Shown: positions 19,901 to 32,100 of the stretch, piece after piece | How the letters are laid out: the number at the start of each line of letters is the position of its first letter | Position numbering within the stretch: position 1 is the stretch's first letter | From: Strigamia acuminata | Lineage: Eukaryota > Arthropoda > Chilopoda > Geophilomorpha > Linotaeniidae | Assembly: GCA_949358305.1 (NCBI GenBank) | Contig: CASHSZ010000002.1 | Span: forward strand, 1-64,000 | Direction of reading: 5' to 3' | Length of the DNA stretch: 64,000 bases | The notes under the pieces: generated by a model | Databases searched by the model: none | Told to the model about the DNA's origin: nothing | The model's input: the letters and a program-made list of their open reading frames with translations, nothing else | Program-made: the position numbers and the translations under genes

Positions 19901-21612
19901 TTGGCAAGGGTTTTCTTTGGCGTTTGAACAGGATTTGGAATAACCTTCTTTTGTGATTGAGAAGGGTTACCAGCGGATTGGATAGGAAGAGGAAATGTAA
20001 CAGGTGGAGGACTAGATGGAATGTGCTGGATTGCGTTGGCGTAGGATTGGATTGGAGGGTTGATGTGGATGGGCAAGGATTGTGGCACGGGTAAAGGATT
20101 AGTGGCAACCGAAATTGACGTTGGCACCTCAGTCGCAGGCAATGGCGGCATTTGAATCCTAAAATCCGTGATGTTTCGTTGCATAGCCTTCTGCTTCTTC
20201 GCCTTTGGAATATTCACGAAGTCAACTTCCGTCGTAACAAATGTCTGTACTGGCGGTTGTTGGATTATCTGTGAAGACGTAGTGGCAACCGTTGGATTTG
20301 TACACAACCCATCCAGGTAATACAATCCTCCCTTCTCCTTTGCTCTGAGAATTGTTTCAGCAATGTTCGATTTATAAATGTTGATCTCCCCGTTATAGGT
20401 GTGGATATGGTGACTAGTCTTGTCGATCCTCGAGACGGAGATTAGATTTGCCTCGAAATTGGGTGCATAAAGCACATTCGTTAATGTCACATTGCAGTGA
20501 GAATTGTCCACACGAGTCTGCAATAGGACATTTCCTCGGCCAGTCACTTGTGATTTCCCTTGTCCCAACTCGATGTCAAAAGGGACGATGTCTGAGAAAT
20601 CAGAAAACCACGACCGTACGTGGGAAACATGGTCAGTGGCGCCGCAGTCGACTATCCATTCATGTGACTGCATCAGATGGGCAACGGGACGTTCAATCAT
20701 CGGCGGAGCGTTCACGAAAAACACTGCGTTGCGAACCGGATGAGAACTTCCTCTCGGGCGATTGTCCTCGGGTTTGGGAGCCGAGTTCTTGCCACGCTTC
20801 TTGCTCTTGCTGCGAGAGCGTTGGAAAGAAGCTGTCGGTTGTTGATTCCGGTTGTCGCGTTTAGGATATGGGCACTTATTCGCATAGTGACCCATTTCGT
20901 CACAGTTAAAGCATTTGACCTGCGATAATGGACGACGCGGACGAGAACCTTGGCGGGATTGTTGCGGATTTTGATTAGCCGCGTGAGCTGACGCCGACAC
21001 GTTATGTAGTCCTACGGATTTGAGGCGAAGGTATTCGGATATGAGCTGTTCGGATACTTTGTCCGGTGTAAAATTTGCCACGGGCCAATTGTATATCGCA
21101 AACGTGGCTTGCGCATATTCCGGAGGTAGACGATGTAAGTATTGGTAAGCATGATGCTTCTCCGACACTTCTTCTTCCATGTCTCGTAGTTGGCGTACGT
21201 GCAGGTTAACGCGACTCACGAAATCGACCATATCCTCGTTTGGCTCGAGGTGTAATCCCAGAAATTGCCATCTCATGGCTGCTTGACGAGCCAGAGAACT
21301 GGGAGCGAAGATTTTCGACAAAATGTCCCAAGCTTCTTTCGGGGTATTGGCGTTGTCCAGTGTGGAGCGTTTTGCTTCGCTCACGTGACAATAAATGTGT
21401 CCCAACGCCTTGTCTTTCTTCAGTTTATATTTCTCAGTCTCTTTCGGGGTTAATGTCAATAAATATTCGGCCTCCTTTTCTTCGGTGACATGTCTCCAAA
21501 GGCCTTCTGACTTTAAGAGCATGCACATGGAACGACGCCATTGTTCGTAATTGTTTATTCCTAGCATCGGACATTTCCCAGCCGTTGGTTCCGCGTAGCC
21601 GGATTTCTGCAT
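16986..21612 (-). CDS. gag-pol: Copia-2 Gag-Pol, N-terminal segment (to RNase H)
   Basis: ATG 21612 (MQKSGYAEP) is chosen as start. The frame is open further upstream but has no earlier ATG. Gag includes NNYEQWRRSM and a CCHC knuckle, CFNCDEMGHYANKC, at residue 234. The protease reads WIVDCGATDH with D-C-G at residue 322 in place of D-S/T-G. Integrase has HSRLGH ... CNDC, HMDVWG, RSDRGGEF and NGTAERINR. A long acidic Gln/Ser-rich linker (D-E-S runs) precedes RT, which has YVDD at residue 1358. The segment stops in RNase H at the Copia-3 target; beyond that the frame reads a few residues into the Copia-3 LTR. The rest is at 9867-10257. Confidence 0.95.
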
Positions 21613-22521
21613 CCTGGCGTGAAAATCCTTCGACCTTGCACACCGCGAAAACACAAAGGCGTAGAGAGTGGTACGGGCGTAGTAGAAGACACTCGTAGCA
21701 CTACACAATCCGACGTCACGATCACAAACACTAACCGAAGCACAAGCACTTTCGAGGCGGAAAACCACAAATTGGAAGCCGATGCTACAATCAGCTGATA
21801 ACCTAGAGTGAGTGTCCCCCTAGTGTCCTTTGAGATCGCCTGGGATCGCGGGAATACTAGGTGGCGCAGGGCTCAGCCTCACTCTAGAATACAAATGCAG
21901 CTTGGACAGACTTGTCCGAAGGGCTGCACCGATTCTAATAGGGAACCAACCAAAAGCCTTAAATAATATCTTAAAATAACAAAGTTTCACGACAGGGAAG
22001 GAGAAAAGTTGATGAATCTCTCGCGTAACGTCACGCGAGCTCGTGATAAAGGCACGAGCGGGTTTTCTCGAAAAACCCGTTAAAAGCGCTAATTTGGATT
22101 CGAAAATCCAAATTCTTCTCATTAAATGAGGCTCTTCACGAAAATACGCCAAAAATTCGTCGTAATAAATCAGATCGTCGATACTGTGCATACGCCGGGG
22201 TATGACACAGCGAGAATCGTCTCGTTTCTCGATGAAAAGACGCTATTTTAGCGTTGTCGTGTCGCAAATCGACAAAAACTGAAAATAAATAAAAAATTCG
22301 ACTCAAAATTCGCGAGACCGCGGAATTATGGTCGAAATTAAATGCAGGGTCGCGTGGAAAACAGCACAGACTGCTCTGGAACGTCGGTAACGTAGCGGCG
22401 ACGTTCTTCTCACCGAAATCGGGCCGGAAATCGACGTAAACCTAAAACGAAAAATTCGCCGCGAAATTCGCGAAAATTCGCTGAATTTTCGGCGAAAATT
22501 AGTGGCAAAAGAATAGCTAAA
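21613..22521 (-). other. Copia-2 5' leader (untranslated)
   Basis: It contains the 15-mer CCTGGGATCGCGGGA (plus strand, 21839-21853) shared with the leaders of Copia-3 and -4. An ATG-started frame of 123 codons (minus, 21820-22191) ends just after that motif. This could be a leader ORF or a structured packaging region. Confidence 0.65.
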
Positions 22522-22537
22522 CCACCCTCTGCTACCA
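22522..22537 (-). promoter_or_regulatory. Copia-2 primer binding site (tRNA-iMet), pairing with U5
   Basis: On the minus strand TGGTAGCAGAGGGTGG starts two bases after the 5' LTR. Its GGTAGCAGAGG can pair with CCTCTGCTGCC at the U5 end (22545-22555), giving an 11-bp stem with one G-U pair and an 8-nt loop. Confidence 0.85.
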
Positions 22538-22539
22538 AT

Positions 22540-23083
22540 TGAAGGGCAGCAGAGGAGAGCAGCGCAAAATTCGGTGCAAACCGAAGCGTGGAAACGTGCG
22601 CGGGCGCCGTGTCACTGACACGGACGTAGCGACGATGCTACAAATTGCCGAGACGAGTGCGCGCGGCCTAATGCCACTCATATGCGCCTAAACTAATTGT
22701 CAACAGCACAGGAGGTGCTCTAAATGAAATGCAATGCACTAAAAACATAAAACTTTACTGAAATGAATTGAAATCTTACATAAATGTCCATTTTCCAGGT
22801 GGAGAGAAACAGACAAGCACCAAACCGTGTGCGCGGCCATCTTGGATGGTGAAAAGTACAAGGATGACACCTGGTGTCGGAATTAGGCGTTACATAAACA
22901 AAAAAACTAGAGAATGCATGGTACTCCATGCTTAAGTACACAAAACGAGGTAAATATATAAATAATCATAAATAAAGTCGAGAATTGAATTATCACAACA
23001 AATACACTTGGATAATTAATAAACAAAAGATCAAATGTGATCCTATATCACATCGACACACTTTGGGCTATTTTTGACCAACA
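22540..23083 (-). repeat. Copia-2 5' LTR (544 bp)
   Basis: No difference seen from the 3' LTR at 9103-9646. It ends at the target copy AATAT (23084-23088). Confidence 0.95.
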
Positions 23084-23663
23084 AATATCTCATTGTGTAA
23101 CGTGTTTTTGGACATTGTTGTGATTATCTTTTTTGTTCACCGCATTCTTGTGGTCATTTCAATGTATTTCAATGTATTTTTAGTGCATTTTTAAGCAAAT
23201 GCCAACTTTGCCGTGATCTTGTTTCCTCCGTTACCTTGGTAACGGATTCTTTTGTGTATCTGTATTTCGCCGCTATCGGCTTGGCGCGTGCCGTAATGGG
23301 TACTGCGCATGTGCGGTTCCCAAAGAACCAATGTAATTGATGTATTTTCATCACTCTTCTGTTTAACTTAGATTAAAGAAGTTGTTTTTAATTTTACTCC
23401 CGTTTCATGTTATTTAAGCAATGTGGCGCGAGTAGTTAAGCCTTTCTCTGGATTAGCATTTGATTCAGCACTCCATTGGATATCAATCAACGGTGTTCCC
23501 ATCAATGCTCCATGCATTCAACAATAGTTTTCAGTGCGGATTATGTGCTCTCAGCGCGGTTTTCGTACGAATTTAACAATACGATCACTTGAGTTTTTAG
23601 AGGCGGGAAATTCAAATAGCCCCAACCCCATTCATCGCTGTTTGGTGTTGACAGACCGCAACA
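23084..23663 (+). repeat. BEL-1 3' LTR, right segment
   Basis: This continues the LTR from 9102 (23084-23088 is the duplicated AATAT). It holds an RFX X-box-like inverted repeat CCGTTACCTTGGTAACGG (23228-23245), an NRF1-like TGCGCATGTGCGG (near 23306) and the U5 part of ORF0, here broken by a 1-nt deletion relative to BEL-3 near 23550. It ends CCGCAACA, the inverse of the TGTTGC start. Confidence 0.9.
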
Positions 23664-26600
23664 CTTGTCCGGAGCGGCGGGAAACACCAATTTATTCGAA
23701 GATGAGGAAGAATTGACAACATGTTGCAACACATGCGACTTAGACATCCAAGAAAAATTGGACAAACTGTGGAACTTGGAAGCAATCGGAATAAATGCGG
23801 GAGAAAAAGAATCCGACTTTATTCGAGATCGATTCGAATCAACTACGAAGCGTCTAGACGATGGACGTTATGAAGTCATGCTGCTATTCAATGGACAGGA
23901 AGTCGACTTGGAATCCAATTGGGAGTTGGCCATGAACCAACTGGCTAACACGCTCAAAAGAATAGATGCCAACGAGGATTACAAAAAACGTTACGACGAG
24001 TCCATGTGGCAGTATATTCACGAAAATCACGCGGAGGAAGTCCCAAAAGAGGAGCGTTTTCTGAAGAAAGGAACCTACAATATACCTCACCACCCTGTAA
24101 TCAAGGAGGATCGAGACACGACGAAATTTAGAGTGGTGTTTAACGCCTCTTCAGCGAAAAAAGGAAAGCGTTCCCTCAATGACTGTCTATTTCCGGGACC
24201 TTCCCTTAATCCAGACTTAATACTCGTTATTGTGAGATTCCGTCTCTATTGTATTGCAATAATAGCAGACATTAAGCAAGCGTTCCTCCAGGTTATGATC
24301 AACCCAACTCAAACAAACTTTTTACGTTTTTTGTGGGTCGCTCGTGACTATTTCAAGGAACCATATTCATGGCAAAATTTGTGGAATCATCTAATGGTTC
24401 TGCGAATGATTGTCGTGCCATTTAGCGTCATTTCTTCTCCATTCCTCTTGTGTGCGACAATTAGAAAACAAGCGAAACAATTCGAGAAAACTCATGCAAA
24501 AGAAGTCGACGCACTCGATGATGGAATTTTCATGGATGATTTGACGTCTGGAGGTGATTTTACAGCCGACACAACCTCACATTGCGAGAAACTGAAAATG
24601 ATATTAGACGACGGAAAGCTTCCCCTCGTGAAGTGGGCGACCTCAAGCAAGGACGTCTTCAACAATTTGAAAAAAGAAGGTTTTCATATGCGAGGAGAGG
24701 AGTTTTCGGACTTAGGAATTATAAAAATGCTTGGAATATTGTGGAACACGGCAGAAGATGTCATAATGTTTAACATTCCGACAATTGAAAAAATTCCGAA
24801 TACGAAGCGAGAAGTTGTTTCATTAATGGCTTCCATATTCGATCCAATGGGACTCATTGCTCCTGTTGTGCTTCAAATGAAACTGCTAGTTCAAGCAATC
24901 TGGATGAGGACAAAAAACTGGGATGAAAAGATTCTTGACTCAGAGAAAAAAGAAGTCGAAGAGTGGAGTCAAGACATACAAAAATTGAAAGAATTGAAAG
25001 TTCAACGTTGGCTGCAGACTTATTCCGGTTAAGACATCACTTTAGAAGTATTCTGTGACGCAAGCACTAGGGCATTTGGCTGTTCAATTTTTGTCGTCAA
25101 TCTGGAGGGCAAAAGAACTTTATTGTTGAGTAAATGTCGTATTGCGCCGACGAAAAAAGTGACTCTTCCTCGACTTGAATTAACTGCAGCAGTGGTAGGA
25201 GTGCGAATGCCCAAGTACCTGTTAGAAAACTTTCTTCCAGGTTACCCCGTTACTGAAATTCGTTACTATTCGGACTCCACCATAACTTTAGCCTGGATAA
25301 ACAGTGACAAGAACGTATGGAAGCCATACGTCTCAAACCGTGTGCAAGAAATTATTTCTTCAACCAAACCCGAACAATGGTCTCACGTACCAACGGAATT
25401 TAACCCAGCAGATTTATTGACTCGACCACATAACTCAAAAACATTGATGCAAAATAAACTTTGGTGGTTTGGAGTTGATGTCTCAAAACTAGAAAAAACA
25501 GAAATTATACAAGAGATTCTTCCAGAAGAGGAACGAAAAATTGTAGTGATGACTATTCAAGTTAAGGAAAGTTTTATTGGACAATTCTTCAAACGTTTCC
25601 GGAATTACAACAAACTTTTGAGAGTTTTTTCGTATATTTTGCGATGGAAAAACAAACTTTTGCGCGGTGAGCCTCTCTCGCCACTCGAGTTAGAGGACAA
25701 CCAATTGAAGATCCTGCAGTTTTCCCAGAAATTACATTTTTCTGAGGAGATTGATGATGTGAAAAACAAAAGAGAACTGTCTAAACACTCCACCCTACGC
25801 AATTTCGAGCTCTTCGTTGACGAGGACGGATTACTTCGACTTCGTAGCCGCTTGAAAAAATCACTGTTGACATTTGATGAAGTTTATCCAATTATTTTGC
25901 ATTATGACAGTTGGATAACAAGACTGTTAATTAAAAAAGTGCATCTGGAGTTGCTTCACGGTGACATAAGCGAAACCTTGTATCACCTACGCGAACAATT
26001 TTGGATTATAAGAGGACGAAGAACTATACAAACAGTTATTCGAGAATGTGAGATTTGCAGACGAGGAAAACTTGCATGCAACAACCCTTCAACGGGTGAC
26101 CTTCCTGCTGAACGTGTGACACCAGCGGCGCCATTCCAAAACACAGGAGTGGACCACTTGGGTCCAATTTATGTCGGCAGCAACAAGAAGGAAAAGAAAA
26201 AAGTTTACATCTTGCTTTTCACGTGTATGGTGACCCGTTCCATACATTTAGAAGTATCAGAGGACCTTTCTGTGCCAAAGTTTTTGCTTGCAATGAGAAG
26301 ATTTGGAGCACGCCACGGATACCCCGGGAAGATTTTCTCTGACAACAGTAAGACGTTTGAGCGCGGAAGCCTCGAATTACAATCATGGGGGAAACTCATC
26401 GGTCATTCAGATGTGAAAACTTTCCTATCCGAAAAGAGAGTGCTTTGGACTTTCATCCCACCGCTGTCTCCATGGATGGGCGGAGCGTGGGAGCGCTTAG
26501 TCCGCTCAGTAAAAGATAAACTTCGAAAAACTTTGTTGCGCAGCACTGTAGACTTGGAAACTCTCCAAACATTGGTCTTGGAAATAAGTTCAGTGCTAAA

Positions 26601-27039
26601 TTCCCGACCCTTAAGTTACGTCCCAGACAGTGTAGATGGTGGTAGAATTTTGGCACCTGAAAACTTTCTAACAGGAGGCATGCCAAAATACGTAATAAAC
26701 AAACAACTGAGTGCAATTAAAAAATCAGATTTAAGAAAACTGGATATTAAACAACGCCAATTTATTTGGGAGTTCTGGAAAATTTGGAAAAAGAGTTACC
26801 TCATGCAATTGAGGAATTTTTATGAATCCAAAGGTGATAAGTTCTTCAAAAACCCTAAAGTAGACCAAATAGTGCTTCTAGAAAAAATGGGTACTAACCC
26901 ATATTTTTGGCCACTTGCCAGGATAAAAGAAATTTTTCCCGGTGAGGATGGTCAAATCCGTGTGATAAAAGTTGTGCTACCCGATGGACGTGAGTTGAAA
27001 AGGTCAGTCAAGCATGTGAGAGCCCTAGAACTTGAGTGA
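23664..27039 (+). pseudogene. pol: BEL-2 pol, partial, with one nonsense codon
   Basis: The frame starts at the BEL-1 insertion (LSGAAGN, equivalent to BEL-1 LTGAAGN) and runs 1125 codons to the stop at 27037-27039. A TAA at 25030-25032 replaces the CAA (Gln) present in BEL-1 and BEL-4 just before the RNase H motif; the same frame continues beyond it. RT has the ADIKQAFLQV block and catalytic FMDD. RNase H (SDSTITLAW), the integrase zinc domain and the D,D,E core (TGVDHLG, FSDNSK, PWMGGAWER) are all present. Interruption by BEL-1 and the nonsense codon make the copy inactive for Pol. Confidence 0.93.
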
Positions 27040-27098
27040 TTTTTCTTTTGTGATTTTTTGCGTGGTTCTCCATCTCTGTCCTCTCGCCGGCAATTCGC
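27040..27098 (+). other. BEL-2 pre-LTR pyrimidine-rich tract
   Basis: Counterpart of 8066-8118, ending CTCTCGCCGGCAATTCGC just before TGTTGCAAG. No purine tract is present next to the LTR. Confidence 0.6.
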
Positions 27099-28458
27099 TG
27101 TTGCAAGACAGCGTAGAAATTGTTGTGCTATTTTATTGTCAATATTTTTACCATTTACTTTGAGTTGATTAAAATCTTTAGGTGTTTTAATTTCCTTTGC
27201 CTAATTGGTATTTTTTCACTTTTCAGATTTTTTATTGCTTATTAAAGTGTTTTGACTTGATTTTTATTCATACTTTTCAATATTCAGTAATGTTTATGCT
27301 TTGTATTGATTTCAAATATCTTATTCCGTGCATTTATTGACTTATTCACTTGTTTTATGAGAGTTTGTGTTGATTCCGAACAGTTTTGGTGTAAATTTCG
27401 TTACCTAGCATACAATTGCGATGCTAGTGACGTCATTTTTCAGTTTCCCGTAAAGTTACGGTTCCGTCTTCTAACCTTTTGTTTAGTACTTTTCAAATCA
27501 CTTGGAATTTTATTAAGCATTCGTTTCTACTAATTCAAGCATGCTCTTTCTATCTAGATGCATCAAAACTGCTTTGGAAGTTCCGTTTGATTGGTTTGAA
27601 CGTTCGTTTCTGTCTGCCATAAAAGCGCAGCCGGGAATGTTCGTTTGGCCGATAAATTCGTATTTATTCAATCTGTGTGTTTTATTCCGATGTTTTGTAA
27701 AGAGAATTGATAATTATTCTTATAATTTAATCGATACTTTATTGATTATATACATTTAGTGTTTTTACATTCATTTTACGTGTGGTTTTGCTGCCGATGT
27801 TATGTTCGCCGGACGCCATGTTTGATCCAACACCTTTGTTATGTTCGCCGGTCGCCATGTTTGTCCCAAGCGACGATTACACAATGTAACCGTTATTTTT
27901 GTATTTTATATCACATAATTTGCATTTACTTTTACATTGCGTTATTATTCAGTATGTATTCTTTGATAATTTTGTGCTTTTGTACCGATCGAAATTCAAA
28001 TGTGATCGTTATGTAATTTCCCTGGCCTGTGATTGGCTATTTTCAATCCTTTCTTTCCGAGATCGGTTTTTTGCAAATATCTCATTGTTTAACGTGTTTT
28101 TGGACATTGTTGTGATTATCTTTTTTGTTCACCGCATTCTTGTGGTCATTTCAATGTAATTCAATGTATTTTTAGTGCATTTTTAAGCAAATGCCAACTT
28201 TGCCGTGATCTTGTTTCCTCCGTTACCATGGTAACGGAATCTTTCGTGTATCTGTATTTTGCCGCTATCGGCCTGGCGCGTGCCATATTCGGTACTGCGC
28301 ATGTGCGGTTCTCTAAGAACCAATCTAATTGCTGTAATTTCATCAGTTATTAACCAACCTTTGAATAAATGTGTTGTGTTTTATTAGCTCTTGTTTTAGG
28401 CTTATTTTCAAACACATTCAATGTGTAGTGAGTAGTTTAAAATTTCTCAGGCCAACTT

Positions 28459-29144
28459 ATGTTTCCGCCACCTATTGGATACTGTTGTTTTCCAATGCCA
28501 AATAGTCCTCCGTACTCATTACGGATATTTCCTAGTGTTTATCTGCACTAAGCAGCTTTTTGTATTTATTTTGTCTTTATATAATTATTTATCATTGGGT
28601 ATAATGCTGCCCACAGCTTAATTGTATTAAGTTGATAATTCTTAACACCAGATGGTGTCATTGTATATTTTCCTCATTCCAAGATGGCTGCTTGCAGGCT
28701 GTGCAAGCATAACCATGTTATCTACACCAAAATGGTCTCAATTTGTAAGTTGTTTTATTTTAGAGTAAACATTTATTATTTTTACATTGTGTAGTTGTCT
28801 TTTGCTGCATATAAGCACGTTTTGCGTGCAGCAGCTTAGTTTTTGGCCCGCCATTAGCGGTATTCGCGTGCGCTCGCCATTACGGCCACGCACTTGGTTT
28901 TTCGTGCGTGTTTCACGCTTCCACACGGTCTAATTGACCGTGCGCCTCCTCCTCTGCTACAGATACTTGGTGCAGGTGTTCTCCACATTGTTCCAGCGGT
29001 ACAACAATGCCATTTGTTGCGGATTTACTGCTTTCCAGTGCGATTTTCGTACTAGCCACGCCATACGACCTTGGGCGAGCTCAAGTGTCTTGAATTTGGA
29101 TACGCATCGCCATTCCTTTCTATCTGTCTTGTTGACCTGCAACA
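28459..29144 (+). pseudogene. BEL-2 ORF0, N-terminal part, split by the solo LTR
   Basis: ATG 28459 (MFPPP) corresponds to the BEL-3 ORF0 start. After 24 nt the Copia solo LTR intervenes, and the frame continues at 28967 to the LTR end, a total of 202 nt as in BEL-3. Substitutions relative to BEL-3 keep the frame open. It runs out into satellite because this is the 3' LTR. Confidence 0.55.
28483..28961 (+). repeat. Solo Copia-type LTR (479 bp) with GATAC target duplication
   Basis: TGTTGTT...CTCTGCTACA, flanked by GATAC at 28478-28482 and 28962-28966; the uninterrupted site is seen in BEL-3. It carries CCAAGATGGCTGC (near 28679), TATAAG (near 28811) and a U5 end like that of Copia-1. No internal region remains, consistent with LTR-LTR recombination. 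Confidence 0.85.
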
Positions 29145-32100
29145 GCACAAACACCACAAGACCAATGTCTCTGAATGTTCAGAAATAGTGTTTAAACCTT
29201 AGTAGAAGGCTCCAATGTAAGTTTTAGAAACATCCAACCAATGATTTGGGAGAATAGACTTTGATCTCATCACAGTTGACTTAGCACAAACACCACAAGA
29301 CCAATGTCTCTGAATGTTCAGAAATAGTGTTTAAACCTTAGTAGAAGCCTTCAATGTAAGTTTTAGCAACATCCAAGCAATGATTTGGGAGAATAGACTT
29401 TTGATCTCATCACAGTTGACTTAGCACAAACACCACAAGACCAATGTCTCTGAATGTTCAGAAATAGTGTTTAAACCTTAGTAGAAGGCTCCAATGTAAG
29501 TTTTAGAAACATCCAACCAATGATTTGGGAGAATAGACTTTTGATCTCATCACAGTTGACTTAGCACAAACACCACAAGACCAATGTCTCTGAATGTTCA
29601 GAAATAGTGTTTAAACCTTAGTAGAAGGCTCCAATGTAAGTTTTAGAAACATCCAACCGATGATTTGGGAGAATAGACTTTTGATCTCATCACAGTTGAC
29701 TTAGCACAAACACCACAAGTCCAATGTCTCTGAATGTTCAGAAATAGTGTTTAAACCTTAGTAGAAGGCTCCAATGTAAGTTTTAGAAACATCCAACCGA
29801 TGATTTGGGAGAATAGACTTTTGATCTCATCACAGTTGACTTAGCACAAACACCACAAGACCAATGTCTCTGAATGTTCAGAAATAGTGTTTAAACCTTA
29901 GTAGAAGGCTCCAATGTAAGTTTTAGAAACATCCAACCGATGATTTGGTTGAATAGACTTTTGATCTCATCACAGTTGACTTAGCACAAACACCACAAGA
30001 CCAATGTCTCTGAATGTTCAGAAATAGTGTTTAAACCTTAGTAGAAGGCTCCAATGTAAGTTTTAGAAACATCCAACCAATGATTTGGGAGAATAGACTT
30101 TTGATTTCATCACAGTTGACTTAGCACAAACACCACAAGACCAATGTCTCTGAATGTTCAGAAATAGTGTTTAAACCTTAGTAGAAGGCTCCAATGTAAG
30201 TTTTAGAAACATCCAACCAATGATTTGGGAGAATAGACTTTGATCTCATCACAGTTGACTTAGCACAAACACCACAAGACCAATGTCTCTGAATGTTCAG
30301 AAATAGTGTTTAAACCTTAGTAGAAGCCTTCAATGTAAGTTTTAGCAACATCCAAGCAATGATTTGGGAGAATAGACTTTTGATCTCATCACAGTTGACT
30401 TAGCACAAACACCACAAGACCAATGTCTCTGAATGTTCAGAAATAGTGTTTAAACCTTAGTAGAAGGCTCCAATGTAAGTTTTAGAAACATCCAACCAAT
30501 GATTTGGGAGAATAGACTTTTGATCTCATCACAGTTGACTTAGCACAAACACCACAAGACCAATGTCTCTGAATGTTCAGAAATAGTGTTTAAACCTTAG
30601 TAGAAGGCTCCAATGTAAGTTTTAGAAACATCCAACCGATGATTTGGGAGAATAGACTTTTGATCTCATCACAGTTGACTTAGCACAAACACCAAAAGAC
30701 CAATGTCTCTGAATGTTCAGAAATAGTGTTTAAACCTTAGTAGAAGGCTCCAATGTAAGTTTTAGAAACATCCAACCGATGATTTGGGAGAATAGACTTT
30801 TGATCTCATCACAGTTGACTTAGCACAAACACCACAAGACCAATGTCTCTGAATGTTCAGAAATAGTGTTTAAACCTTAGTAGAAGCCTTCAATGTAAGT
30901 TTTAGCAACATCCAAGCGATGATTTGGTTGAATAGACTTTTGATCTCATCACAGTTGACTTAGCACAAACACCACAAGACCAATGTCTCTGAACGTTCAG
31001 AAATAGTATTTAAACCTTAGTAGAAGCCTTCAATGTAAGTTTTAGCAACATCCAAGCAATGATTTGGGAGAATAGACTTTTGATCTCATCACAGTTGACT
31101 TAGCACAAACACCACAAGTCCAATGTCTCTGAATGTTCAGAAATAGTGTTTAAACCTTAGTAGAAGGCTCCAATGTAAGTTTTAGAAACATCCAACCGAT
31201 GATTTGGGAGAATAGACTTTTGATCTCATCACAGTTGACTTAGCACAAACACCACAAGACCAATGTCTCTGAATGTTCAGAAATAGTGTTTAAACCTTAG
31301 TAGAAGGCTCCAATGTAAGTTTTAGAAACATCCAACTGATGATTTGGTTGAATAGACTTTTGATCTCATCACAGTTGACTTAGCACAAACACCACAAGAC
31401 CAATGTCTCTGAATGTTCAGAAATAGTGTTTAAACCTTAGTAGAAGCCTTCAATGTAAGTTTTAGAAACATCCAACCGATGATTTGGGAGAATAGACTTT
31501 TGATCTCATCACAGTTGACTTAGCACAAACACCACAAGACCAATGTCTCTGAATGTTCAGAAATAGTGTTTAAACCTTAGTAGAAGCCTTCAATGTAAGT
31601 TTTAGCAACATCCAAGCGATGATTTGGTTGAATAGACTTTTGATCTCATCACAGTTGACTTAGCACAAACACCACAAGACCAATGTCTCTGAACGTTCAG
31701 AAATAGTATTTAAACCTTAGTAGAAGCCTTCAATGTAAGTTTTAGCAACATCCAAGCAATGATTTGGGAGAATAGACTTTTGATCTCATCACAGTTGACT
31801 TAGCACAAACACCACAAGTCCAATGTCTCTGAATGTTCAGAAATAGTGTTTAAACCTTAGTAGAAGGCTCCAATGTAAGTTTTAGAAACATCCAACCGAT
31901 GATTTGGGAGAATAGACTTTTGATCTCATCACAGTTGACTTAGCACAAACACCACAAGACCAATGTCTCTGAATGTTCAGAAATAGTGTTTAAACCTTAG
32001 TAGAAGCCTTCAATGTAAGTTTTAGCAACATCCAAGCAATGATTTGGGAGAATAGACTTTGATCTCATCACAGTTGACTTTGCACAAACACCACAAGACC

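Larger units (their letters stand above)
9103..23083 (-). mobile_element. Copia-2: complete Ty1/Copia element (7248 bp without the nested Copia-3)
   Basis: A minus-strand element with 544-bp LTRs at 22540-23083 (5') and 9103-9646 (3'), a tRNA-iMet primer site, a polypurine tract, one gag-pol gene and AATAT target duplications. Copia-3 plus its 5-bp duplication splits the RNase H coding region. Removing 6733 bp gives a 1671-codon frame (stop included) without stops. The LTRs show no difference that I can see, so the insertion is recent. Confidence 0.95.
2029..23663 (+). mobile_element. BEL-1: BEL/Pao LTR retrotransposon containing nested Copia elements
   Basis: BEL-1 comprises a leader (2029-2833), a gag-pol gene (2834-8065) and a 3' LTR (8119-9102 plus 23089-23663, about 1559 bp without the insert). 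Its 5' LTR lies left of the window beyond Copia-1. Directly after the LTR end the BEL-2 pol frame begins (LSGAAGN), so BEL-1 is inserted inside BEL-2 pol. It is more diverged from BEL-2, -3 and -4 than they are from each other and forms a separate subfamily. Confidence 0.88.
23664..29144 (+). mobile_element. BEL-2: BEL/Pao element, 3' half visible
   Basis: Pol from just before the RT domain to its end, a pre-LTR tract and a 3' LTR. The 5' half lies left of BEL-1, beyond the window. Its right LTR end (TGCAACA, 29144) abuts the satellite, so BEL-2 sits in the satellite array. It is close in sequence to BEL-4. Confidence 0.9.
27099..29144 (+). repeat. BEL-2 3' LTR (1562 bp plus a nested solo LTR)
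   Basis: It runs TGTTGCAAGACAGC...ACCTGCAACA. Without the solo LTR and its duplicated target it is 1562 bp, exactly the length of the BEL-3 LTR. It contains a full CRE TGACGTCA (27428-27435), two CGCCATGTTT motifs (27810-27862), NF-Y-type GTGATTGGCT (28029-28038), an RFX-type palindrome CCGTTACCATGGTAACGG (28220-28237) and an NRF1-like site near 28293. Confidence 0.93.
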
